From: Oscillospiraceae bacterium
Lineage (GTDB): Bacteria; Bacillota; Clostridia; Oscillospirales; JAAYXM01
NCBI GenBank assembly: GCA_015067485.1
Contig: SVMJ01000010.1
Coordinates: 1 to 64,000 of the forward strand
Direction: 5' to 3'
Length of the DNA stretch: 64,000 nt
Each line of letters opens with the position of its first letter. Position 1 is the stretch's first letter. The notes beneath the pieces were generated by a model. It had not been told where the DNA came from. It worked only from the letters and a program-made list of their open reading frames with translations, and did no database searches. Positions 8,652 to 15,870 of the stretch are shown in pieces. The translations under genes and the position numbers were made by a program.

Positions 8652-10277
8652 ATGATTTATGTAGCAGCATATTGCCGAGTATCGACGGACAAGGATGACC
8701 AGATGAACTCTTTTGAGAGTCAGAAGCGATATTTCGAGCAAGAGATAAAGCGTAACCCCGACTGGGAGCTTTACGAGATTTATGCCGATGAGGGCTTAAG
8801 CGGAACGAACACAAAAAAGCGAAAGGCATTTCAGAAGATGATAGCGGATGCCCACCTCGGCAAATTCAGCCTGATTCTCACCAAAGAGGTCAGCCGTTTT
8901 GCGAGAAACACGGTTGATACTCTTGAATATACCCGAAATCTGCTGAGAGTCGGCGTGGGTGTGTATTTTATCCTCGACAACATAAACACCCTTGATCAGG
9001 ACGGTGAATTTCGTCTTACTATGATGGCTTCCTTTGCTCAGGAAGAGAGCCGAAAAATCTCCAAACGAGTAAAGTGGGGACAATTTCAGCAAATGGAAAA
9101 AGGCGTTGTTTTCGGTCGCTCCCTTCTTGGCTACGACGTTATAGGCGGCAAGATGTACATAAACGAGAAGGGGGCGGAAATCGTGCGGCTGATTTATCAC
9201 AAGTTCGTGCGTGAGCACAAGGGTACCTGCACGATTGCCCGAGAACTTCGTGAAGAGGGTATTAAAACCTTAAACGGTAACAGTACATGGTCTAATACCA
9301 CCATTCTGAAAATCCTGCGAAATGAGAAATATTGCGGTGATCTGCTGCAGAAAAAGACCGTTACAAAGGACTTTCTCACTCACGAAAAGACATACAACAA
9401 CGGTGAAGAAGAAAAGTCATTTCTCCCAAACCACCACGAGCCGATTATCGACCGTGAAATGTGGGATGAAGCGCAGTACATACTGGGCAAGAATAGACCG
9501 TCAGAAGAAGTGCGTTCGCAACACACAAACCGCTATCCGTTATCGGGTAAAATAAAGTGCGGACACTGCGGAAGTTCGTTCTCGGCAAAATACAAGCGCA
9601 AGAACGGTCCAACTCCCTATAAAGGTTGGCACTGCAACACGCACTCCACGCAAGGTAAAAAGCATATCGACAAGGCAGGAAACGAAGTCGGCTGTGATTT
9701 AAACTGTCAGATAAGCGAAAAGGATTTTATGGCGATTTTAGCGCAGGTTATGGCGTGCGTGGATGTGGATAAGGATAAAATCACAAATGAGCTTTGCGAC
9801 ATTCTCTCGGTCGTCTTAAAGCAGAATCTTGAGTTCGAAGACGATACCGAGAAGATTGCACAAAAGCTTGATGAACACCACAAGAAAAGCGATATGCTTC
9901 TCGATTTATATTTAGGAGGTGATTTAACAAAAGAAGAATACCGAACTCGAAAGGAGGAATATGCAAAAAACATAAAAGCACTTGAAAAGAGAATCCGAGA
10001 GCTTGAAAAGAAAAAAGGAACTACATACGATTTGCATGATGCCGTGCAGGATATTCGCGCACACATAAAAAGCGTTTTCGACGGCGTGAAACAAGACGAA
10101 AACTTCTATAAATACATCCTCGATAAGATAGTTGTGAACTCCAGAGAGGATATGGAGGTGTATTTAAACCTGCTGCCGTTTCGCTGGAAAATCGTTGCAA
10201 AATCAGCACTTTCGGGGGATTTTAATTTGGGTACCTCAAAAAACACGATGTACCCACATCGGTTAAGATGCCCTTGA
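8652..10277 (+). CDS. Large serine recombinase (integrase/excisionase of the element)
   Basis: About 541 residues. The N-terminal resolvase domain has the catalytic serine in YCRVSTDKDDQ (Ser11) and the arginine-rich EVSRFARN and QEESRKISKRVKWG motifs. The 'Recombinase' domain follows (about 160-270), then a zinc ribbon (KCGHCGSSF, later CNTH and C), and a long coiled coil (about 390-470). It should cut and rejoin att sites through a Ser-DNA intermediate. ATG 8652 begins a canonical MIYVAAYCR start; a GTG at 8622 would add ten residues, and neither has a clear ribosome site. The last ~7 codons and the stop lie in cotJC-derived DNA read antisense, so the C-terminus is made by the insertion junction and would change on excision. 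Confidence 0.93.
   Translation: MIYVAAYCRVSTDKDDQMNSFESQKRYFEQEIKRNPDWELYEIYADEGLSGTNTKKRKAFQKMIADAHLGKFSLILTKEVSRFARNTVDTLEYTRNLLRVGVGVYFILDNINTLDQDGEFRLTMMASFAQEESRKISKRVKWGQFQQMEKGVVFGRSLLGYDVIGGKMYINEKGAEIVRLIYHKFVREHKGTCTIARELREEGIKTLNGNSTWSNTTILKILRNEKYCGDLLQKKTVTKDFLTHEKTYNNGEEEKSFLPNHHEPIIDREMWDEAQYILGKNRPSEEVRSQHTNRYPLSGKIKCGHCGSSFSAKYKRKNGPTPYKGWHCNTHSTQGKKHIDKAGNEVGCDLNCQISEKDFMAILAQVMACVDVDKDKITNELCDILSVVLKQNLEFEDDTEKIAQKLDEHHKKSDMLLDLYLGGDLTKEEYRTRKEEYAKNIKALEKRIRELEKKKGTTYDLHDAVQDIRAHIKSVFDGVKQDENFYKYILDKIVVNSREDMEVYLNLLPFRWKIVAKSALSGDFNLGTSKNTMYPHRLRCP
10229..10255. other. Probable attachment junction with inverted GGGTAC arms
   Basis: CotJC homology on the minus strand ends within GATGTGGGTAC, about bases 10250-10260. 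Immediately inside lies an inverted pair GGGTAC (10229-10234) and GTACCC (10250-10255), 15 bases apart. Serine-integrase att sites are partly palindromic around a two-base core. The core could be in the GTAC block or between the arms; the other junction, outside the window, is needed to define it. Confidence 0.6.
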
Positions 10278-10437
10278 CTTCACCCCACGGCATTGCGTAG
10301 CGTTGGTTGAGATAGCGCATGGATGCGCCGAGTTCCCCATCCGGACCTCCGAGCTGGGAGATGATCACCTTGGCAAGTGCGGCGTTCGGATTCTTGATGC
10401 GAACGGGATACTCAAGTTTCTTATCATAAATCCACAT
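10249..10437 (-). pseudogene. cotJC: cotJC 5' portion, interrupted by the element
   Basis: About 62 residues match the N-terminus of the manganese-catalase-like spore coat protein CotJC: MWIYDKKLEYPV, LGGPDGELGASMRYLNQRY, KGILTDVGT. Intact homologues continue with EE-AHLE, which supplies metal-ligand glutamates. Here the frame instead reads SCFLRYPN and stops at 10222. The break therefore falls exactly before the active-site residues and the product is non-functional unless the element is excised. It lies four bases after cotJB. Precise excision by the adjacent recombinase would restore the gene, as known for sigK/skin; that this happens during sporulation here is inference. Confidence 0.88.
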
Positions 10438-10440
10438 AGA

Positions 10441-10704
10441 CTAATCCTCCAATTCCCACGGCCACGCGGTTTTGACCCAATGCCAAGTGTCTTCGCTCTT
10501 GTTGGAAAACATAGTCATCGGTCCAAACGATTGCTCGTACTGTGCGCGCTTCTCGTTGCGCTTGCTCTGCAGCATATTATAATAGTTGAGTGCTTTTTTG
10601 CACGCGGGGTGTCCGTCGAGATAGAGTGCGGTCTCGATCATGGCAAAATCCAGTTGCCGAATTTCCTGCATGAGTTTTCGTTTTGCCATGTTATTTTCTG
10701 CCAT
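10441..10704 (-). CDS. cotJB: Spore coat protein CotJB
   Basis: An 87-residue protein matching CotJB: LMQEIRQLDFAMIETALYLDGHP followed by A(C/L)xYYN, and a C-terminus rich in Trp (DTWHWVKTAWPWELED). CotJB is a structural protein of the inner spore coat that is deposited together with CotJA and CotJC in Bacillus. The gene overlaps the end of cotJA by 14 bases and runs straight into the broken cotJC, so it is the middle gene of the cotJABC operon. An internal ATG (MAKRKL) at 10689 is an alternative start. Confidence 0.9.
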   Translation of the reverse strand: MAENNMAKRKLMQEIRQLDFAMIETALYLDGHPACKKALNYYNMLQSKRNEKRAQYEQSFGPMTMFSNKSEDTWHWVKTAWPWELED

Positions 10705-10885
10705 TTTTCACGCACTCCTTTCCGATAAACGGTTTATCCAGGCACGGGAAAATCGTGCCGCGGCACAGTCCGACATCCAGGGCATATACTTCGTTCCAAA
10801 CTTGATTCGGAACATACGCCATCGCGAGTGCAGGCATACAGTTTCCTTGCCCATTCATCTCGACGACGTGAATTGCATCCGTCAT
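10691..10885 (-). CDS. cotJA: Spore coat-associated protein CotJA
   Basis: A 64-residue protein of the CotJA family. The family-typical core AMAYVPNQVWNEVYALDVGLCRGTIFPCLDKPF is clear (positions about 22-55). It is the first gene of the cotJ operon, with a strong AAAGGAG site seven bases before the ATG. In Bacillus the operon is read by the mother-cell factor sigma-E. A GCATAAGAT block about 50 bases upstream on this strand loosely resembles a sigma-E -10, but I see no good -35, so I do not call the promoter. The operon is divergent from queH. Confidence 0.9.
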   Translation of the reverse strand: MTDAIHVVEMNGQGNCMPALAMAYVPNQVWNEVYALDVGLCRGTIFPCLDKPFIGKECVKNGRK

Positions 10886-10961
10886 GTCTCGGTCTCCTTT
10901 GATGATATTAACGGTTTTTTTCTGTCCGTCAATTCCATCTTATGCAAAACCGCGGACACGG

Positions 10962-10990
10962 TTGACAAACCCACCCTATCGGTGTACCAT
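10962..10990 (+). promoter_or_regulatory. Sigma-A-type promoter of queH
   Basis: TTGACA (10962-10967), a 17-base spacer, TACCAT (10985-10990). It lies 25 bases before the queH ATG, in the queH/cotJA divergent interval. Confidence 0.75.
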
Positions 10991-11014
10991 AACCTTTGGA
11001 AAGGCGGTGTCCTT

Positions 11015-11614
11015 ATGAAACAAAACTACCAACTGCTAACCGATGCGATCATCTTTGATAACGAAGGTCGCACCCCGTCGCTACTGCTTCACGCGTGCTG
11101 TGCACCCTGTGCCAGCTACGTGCTGGAGTATCTTGCAGAACATTTTGCGGTTACGCTCTTTTTTTATAACCCCAACATCCAGCCGGAAGAAGAATATCGC
11201 ACACGCCTTGCGGAACTGGAACGGCTTGTCGGTCTGTTAAACCCCAAACACCCGATCGCCCTTCTCCCCTGCGAGTATGACCCCCACGTATTTGACACGC
11301 TCTCCCGCGGCTTGGAAGCCGAACCCGAGCGCGGTGCGCGCTGTCCCAAATGCTTTGAAGCGCGGCTGAGCAAGACCGCGCAGATCGCAAAGGAGATGGG
11401 TTTTGACTACTTTACCACTACCCTTTCGGTCAGCCCGCACAAAAACGCAGACACCCTGCATGAGATTGGCGTTCGCCTTGCAGATGCGTTGGGAATCTCC
11501 TATCTCCCCGCCGATTTCAAAAAGCGCGGGGGGTATCTCCGCTCCATCGCACTCTCAAATGAATTCGGACTCTACCGCCAAAACTACTGCGGCTGCAAGT
11601 TCTCCAAACGATAA
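11015..11614 (+). CDS. queH: Epoxyqueuosine reductase QueH
   Basis: A 199-residue protein of the QueH (former DUF208) family, which performs the last step of queuosine tRNA modification by reducing epoxyqueuosine. It has the four-cysteine signature: HACCAPC (near residues 29-35) and YCGC close to the C-terminus, proposed to bind an iron-sulfur cluster and a further iron. The ARCPKCF segment supplies further cysteines. The start at 11015 follows GGAAAGGCGG and a good promoter; the longer upstream frame is antisense to cotJ. No other queuosine genes are nearby. The 3' end and terminator of this gene are copied, in decayed form, twice further along the window. Confidence 0.92.
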   Translation: MKQNYQLLTDAIIFDNEGRTPSLLLHACCAPCASYVLEYLAEHFAVTLFFYNPNIQPEEEYRTRLAELERLVGLLNPKHPIALLPCEYDPHVFDTLSRGLEAEPERGARCPKCFEARLSKTAQIAKEMGFDYFTTTLSVSPHKNADTLHEIGVRLADALGISYLPADFKKRGGYLRSIALSNEFGLYRQNYCGCKFSKR

Positions 11615-11644
11615 AAAAGACCATCCTTTCGGATGGTCTTTTTT
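11613..11644. terminator. Bidirectional terminator, queH / CHAP hydrolase
   Basis: AAAAAAGACCATCC, TTTC loop, then GGATGGTCTTTTTT: A-run and T-run on both sides, so it serves queH (+) and the convergent hydrolase gene (-). Two further copies lie at 15829-15860 and 18413-18444. Confidence 0.93.
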
Positions 11645-11654
11645 ATCGTTTCTG

Positions 11655-14600
11655 TTAGTTCCAAGGCCAGGAAGCGTCGTTGTCTTTAGCGCCTTCAACC
11701 ATATCCACGATGTTCTGGAAAACCGCTTTGTTTGCAGCGGATTCGGTGGAACTTTCCAGCCCCTTCTTCGCCACTTCGTAGACCGAGCGGGATGCACCGG
11801 TGTCGGAATAGATGATGGTTCCGTCATTCAGAATCGCATAAGCACGCGCGGTATATGCGCGGGTGTAGTTCTTTTCTGCGATTTGGGTAATAACCGCGGT
11901 GAAAGTGATGGTATCAGCAGTTTCACCATAGATTTTCTGCGCAGGAACTTTTGCCACGGTGTGTCCGTTTAATGTTGCACCGATGACCAATTCCGAGATA
12001 TCGGAAATATCAGCACTCGGGATTAAGATTGTACCGAATTCTTCGACGTTTTCAAATGCAGCGTTCTTTTCAATGGTGGAAATAAAGCGAATACCCTGCT
12101 CACCTGTCGTGCGGATCTGTGCGCCGTTTATCGTGGAGAGAGCGACTGTTAAATCCGCATCTTCTTCCCAGTCACGGTTTGCTGCGGTAACGAGTACCAC
12201 GTCTGCCGCACCGTCGGTGGTATTATCAACAATACTTGCGCAGTCGCTGGTGATCCAACCGACCTGCCCGTTATAATCGACCATAAACCACTTGGAATCA
12301 CGGGTTTCATTCAAATATTCGTATGTTTCACCCGGATCAGCGAATGCGATCGCGGTATATCCCCTATCGGGACCGATACGAACATTTACGCCGCCGGTGA
12401 TTTGTACGAGCTGCGGCGCTACTGTCTGGAACGAATAACCGTCAAGACCCAGATCATTGCTGCCGCCTAAGGTGACATTGAAGGTGAGATTGTCGATTGC
12501 GGTGAGAACCACATTTTCCTTGAACACACCGACCACATATCCGACGCCTGCGGGAGCATTGGAAATTTCACCTGCAGTCCAGCAGTCAGCCGCAGTGCTT
12601 ACGATCTCAAAGCCACGCTTGATGACGATGGATTCGATCTCTTCACCGGTGCCTTCGCGACCTTTGACACGGAGACGGGACGTGTCCGCAATGTCGATAC
12701 CCATGTATGTTTTTCCATCGCTTCCGGTGTATACCCAGATATTGTTGATGATCGGGTCGCCCGGACGGCTTTCCCACTTGGAAAGGGTTCTGCCGTTGAT
12801 GATGATCTTATCTTTGTTGGTGCCGTAGTTTTCAAGCCCCTTGTAGTTTCCGGTATTGCCGCTAAGACCTGTTACCATGAAGTTGGGGTTTTCGTAGTTG
12901 CAATTTTCAGCTGGGAGTTTCGAGCCGCCCCAGTATGCATAGGTCTGACTGCCTTCGCTCAAAGCAATGGTTGCATCCATGCTCTTGATTTCCGGCTCTT
13001 CTGTTGTCCAATCACGGTTTGCCGCGGTAACATTTACCACGGTGGTCGATCCGTTGACCACGCTTGCTGCCTTGTTCGAAACAAAGCCGACATATCCCTT
13101 GTAATCGATCTTGAGCCATTCGGAATTCTGCACTTCGTCTAAGTATTCAAACGTTGCGCCGACTTCCTCTTCACCAAGGACTTTGTAGGTCGCACCCGGA
13201 CCGCTGCGGACAATCGCACCCGCAGTGATCTTTACATTCTGTGCGGTTGCGGTGGTGAAGACATAGCCGTCAAGACCCAGCGAATTGCTGCCGCCCAAGG
13301 TGACATTGAAGGTGAGATTGTCGATTGCGGTGAGAACCACATTTTCCTTGAACACGCCGACAACGCTTCCGATGCTCGAAGAAGTGGTGGAAATTTCACC
13401 TGCACTCCAGCAGTCGGCGGTGGTGCTTACGATTTCAAAACCACGCTTGAATACGATGGATTCGATCTCTTCACCGGTGCCTTCTCTGCCCTTGATGCGG
13501 AGAACCGAGTTGTTTGCAATATCGATACCGACGAATGATTTGCCGTTACCATCGCTATAGACCCAGATATTATTGATGATCGGGGAATCTGTGTGGCTTT
13601 CCCACTTGGAAAGAGTTCTGCCGTTGATGATGATCTTATCTTTGTTGGTGCCGTAGTTTTCAAGACCCTTGTAGTTATTGGTAGTACCGTTAAGTCCGGT
13701 TACCATGAAGTTGGGGTTTTCGTAGTTGCAATTTTCAGCCGGGAGTTTCGAGCCGCCCCAGTATGCGTAGGTCTGACTGCCTTCACTCAAAGCAACGGTC
13801 GCATTCATGCTATGGCCTGCCGCAAGCTGCCAGCCGCGGTTTTCCGGAGTAACGAGAACCACGTTGGACGTTCCGCTTACCAAACTTGCATTGACATTGG
13901 AGACCCAGCCGACCGTTCCGTTGTAATCGACCATGAGCCACTTGGTATTGCGGGTTTCATTGAGATATTCAAGGGTAGTACCTGCAGTCGCGACACCGAG
14001 AGATGCATAGGTAGTGTCGGGACCTTTTCTGATATTTGCGTCTGCGTTGATCTGCACGTTCTGAGCGGTTACGGTACTGAAGGTTAAACCATCAAGTCCC
14101 AGCGAATTGCTGCCGCCCAAAGTAACATTGAAATAGACGTTGTCGATTGCGGTCAAAACCACGTTTTCCTTAAACACGCCGATCACACCGCCGACACTCG
14201 AGGAAGTGCTGGAAATTTCACCTGCAGTCCAGCAGTCGGTGGTGGTGTTTACGATTTCAAAGCCACGCTTGATGACGATGGATTCGATTTCTTCACCGGT
14301 ACCTTCTCGACCTTTGACGCGGAGACGGGAAGTGTCTGCAATTTCGATGCCGAGATATGCCTGCCCGTCGCCTGCACTGTAGACCCAGATATTATTGATG
14401 ATCGGGTCGCCCGGACGGCTTTCCCACTTGGAAAGGGTTCTGCCGTTGATGATGATCTTGTCTTTGTTGGTGCCGTAGTTTTCAAGACCCTTGTAGTTAT
14501 TGGTGTTGCCGTTAAGACCGGTTACCAAAACGTTCGGGTTTTCGAAGCTGTTGTTGGAATCCGGAAGTTTCGAGCCGCCCATGTAGCCCGAGGTCTTGCC

Positions 14601-15635
14601 ATCGGTTGCGGAAACGGTTACCTTGACGACCGGTGCAGCTTCGGATGCGGAAACCTGAATGGTGGTGGAACTCAGGGTTGCATAACCGGTCTTTCCACCG
14701 TAAGAAACTTTTGCATAACTGCCGTCAAAGCCGGTTACGGTGAACATTTCGTACTTGCCGACCGTGAAAGCAGTAGAGCCGCCTTTGGTGCTTGAAACTG
14801 CGAGAGTTGCGTTGTTGGTGATGTACTGACCCGCGGTTTTGTTCTTGCCGGTATAGTCGACCTTCGGTGCATTTGCGTTTGAGGGATACGGAAGGACGCC
14901 GTATCCGCAAATCTGCGAATCGCTCAAAGAATAGCTGTAAAGACCGACATGGTTGTGGCGGTTGCCTTCAACCGTGTAAACTTTTGAACCATCGGAGTAC
15001 CGAACTAAACCGATGTGGTTGGTCCACGCAGTTCCGCCACCGGACATCTTGAAGAAGATGAGATCGCCCGCTTTCGGGGTATAAGTTCCGCGCGCATAAT
15101 ACATATCGAATCTCTTGAGCTGGTCTGCCCACTGATAGCAGGAACATTCACGCCAGATATAGTTGATGTCGCCGATGTGATTACGGCAGGACTGCGCATG
15201 GGTAGAGTGGTTGGTAACACCTGCCTGGAAGATCGCCCAGGAACAGAAAGATGCACACCATGCCATTCTGTATCCGCTACTGTCTGCGTCGCCGTAGTTG
15301 TAAACATACTCGGTGGTTTTGTCCGAGGTATAAGTGTCATAGGTGTTGTAGAGACCACTATACGGGTTACTCGTAGTACCTTCATAATATCCGAGCTGGG
15401 AAAGCGCAAGTGAAAGAGTATCGGTTACGCCGTCCCCTGTCAGGTTAATGCTTGTTGCATGGGTGTAATACTTGCCCGCCTTATAAGTCGCAGCAGCCGC
15501 GTTCGCACCCGTACGGTAAGTCAACGCCTGCGCCGTTGTGCCGAAAATATTGAAGGAAAAAATGGGAGATACCATCAATAAAAGTGCCAAAAACAGGCTA
15601 ATCGGCCGTGTAAAGTTTTTCTTCATTTTTTTCAT
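11655..15635 (-). CDS. Secreted CHAP-type wall hydrolase with three novel repeat domains
   Basis: A 1326-residue exported protein. Signal peptide about 1-38. A CHAP/NlpC-like amidase domain follows (about 50-255), with the catalytic Cys in AWCASFCSW and His in NHIGLVRY. Then an SH3-like segment and three copies of a ~165-residue domain (GSKLP, ENPN, GLENYGTNKDKIIINGRT, LGLDG), separated by SH3b repeats (NVRIGPDRGYTAI type), which usually bind wall. A ~180-residue C-terminal module (NGAQIRTTGEQGIRF) ends in WPWN. ATG 15635 is preceded by GAGGAGG at 13 bases; a four-codon ORF, ATG ATC GTA ATA TGA, overlaps the start and could modulate translation. It should cleave peptidoglycan peptides at the surface. 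It is a paralogue of the next two genes in its modular tail. Confidence 0.88.
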   Translation of the reverse strand: MKKMKKNFTRPISLFLALLLMVSPIFSFNIFGTTAQALTYRTGANAAAATYKAGKYYTHATSINLTGDGVTDTLSLALSQLGYYEGTTSNPYSGLYNTYDTYTSDKTTEYVYNYGDADSSGYRMAWCASFCSWAIFQAGVTNHSTHAQSCRNHIGDINYIWRECSCYQWADQLKRFDMYYARGTYTPKAGDLIFFKMSGGGTAWTNHIGLVRYSDGSKVYTVEGNRHNHVGLYSYSLSDSQICGYGVLPYPSNANAPKVDYTGKNKTAGQYITNNATLAVSSTKGGSTAFTVGKYEMFTVTGFDGSYAKVSYGGKTGYATLSSTTIQVSASEAAPVVKVTVSATDGKTSGYMGGSKLPDSNNSFENPNVLVTGLNGNTNNYKGLENYGTNKDKIIINGRTLSKWESRPGDPIINNIWVYSAGDGQAYLGIEIADTSRLRVKGREGTGEEIESIVIKRGFEIVNTTTDCWTAGEISSTSSSVGGVIGVFKENVVLTAIDNVYFNVTLGGSNSLGLDGLTFSTVTAQNVQINADANIRKGPDTTYASLGVATAGTTLEYLNETRNTKWLMVDYNGTVGWVSNVNASLVSGTSNVVLVTPENRGWQLAAGHSMNATVALSEGSQTYAYWGGSKLPAENCNYENPNFMVTGLNGTTNNYKGLENYGTNKDKIIINGRTLSKWESHTDSPIINNIWVYSDGNGKSFVGIDIANNSVLRIKGREGTGEEIESIVFKRGFEIVSTTADCWSAGEISTTSSSIGSVVGVFKENVVLTAIDNLTFNVTLGGSNSLGLDGYVFTTATAQNVKITAGAIVRSGPGATYKVLGEEEVGATFEYLDEVQNSEWLKIDYKGYVGFVSNKAASVVNGSTTVVNVTAANRDWTTEEPEIKSMDATIALSEGSQTYAYWGGSKLPAENCNYENPNFMVTGLSGNTGNYKGLENYGTNKDKIIINGRTLSKWESRPGDPIINNIWVYTGSDGKTYMGIDIADTSRLRVKGREGTGEEIESIVIKRGFEIVSTAADCWTAGEISNAPAGVGYVVGVFKENVVLTAIDNLTFNVTLGGSNDLGLDGYSFQTVAPQLVQITGGVNVRIGPDRGYTAIAFADPGETYEYLNETRDSKWFMVDYNGQVGWITSDCASIVDNTTDGAADVVLVTAANRDWEEDADLTVALSTINGAQIRTTGEQGIRFISTIEKNAAFENVEEFGTILIPSADISDISELVIGATLNGHTVAKVPAQKIYGETADTITFTAVITQIAEKNYTRAYTARAYAILNDGTIIYSDTGASRSVYEVAKKGLESSTESAANKAVFQNIVDMVEGAKDNDASWPWN

Positions 15636-15682
15636 ATTACGATCATGTCCTCCTCAAGGAATTTTATTGCGAATTTGTTACA

Positions 15683-15712
15683 ATTGTATCACAATTTCAG
15701 CCTTCTTGTCAA
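15683..15712 (-). promoter_or_regulatory. Promoter of the CHAP hydrolase gene
   Basis: On the minus strand: TTGACA (15707-15712), an 18-base spacer, TACAAT (15683-15688), with TGTGA directly before the -10 (extended -10 type). Confidence 0.75.
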
Positions 15713-15721
15713 GATAAATTC

Positions 15722-15830
15722 CCGCTATTTCTGTCCGCCTGAGAAAGGTTCTCTCGCTCCATCGAATTCTCCCAAAAATACAACTTCTGTCTCCAAAAAC
15801 TACTGCGCTCGTAAACTCTCCAAACGATAA
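15722..15830 (+). pseudogene. Decayed copy of the queH 3' end
   Basis: The plus strand here keeps TCGCTCCATCG, then CCAAAAACTACTGCG and CTCTCCAAACGATAA. These align in order with the last ~100 bases of queH (11505-11613), including its stop codon and the terminator that follows. It has no open frame or start. It marks the edge of a duplicated unit made of hydrolase gene, terminator and queH tail. Confidence 0.7.
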
Positions 15831-15860
15831 AAAAGACCATCCTTTCGGATGGTCTTTTTT
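15829..15860. terminator. Terminator after the first GH25 gene (copy 2)
   Basis: Same 14-bp stem and TTTC loop as at 11613-11644. It lies 10 bases after the stop of the minus-strand gene and behind the queH remnant. Confidence 0.9.
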
Positions 15861-15870
15861 GATGATTGTG

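Larger units (their letters stand above)
1..10254. mobile_element. Right part of a serine-recombinase element inserted in cotJC
   Basis: Everything to the left of the truncated cotJC gene is visibly AT-rich, plus-strand and unlike the GC-richer, minus-strand chromosome that follows. A large serine recombinase (8652-10277) lies at the boundary, as is usual for such elements. CotJC homology stops abruptly at the codons for DVGT near 10249-10254. The missing cotJC 3' half is not found anywhere in the window, so the left end must lie to the left of base 1 and the element is longer than 10 kb. I see no phage structural genes and no conjugation genes in the visible part. Cargo is a set of small repair/stress genes plus a YobI-PPP-RES gene trio. 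The boundary is clear from homology; mobility and excision are inference. Confidence 0.8.

Noticed and set aside
1-10254. The element as a prophage or conjugative transposon
   Set aside because: No capsid, tail, lysis, relaxase or type-IV secretion genes are visible in this part; the left part is not in the window, so the class remains open.
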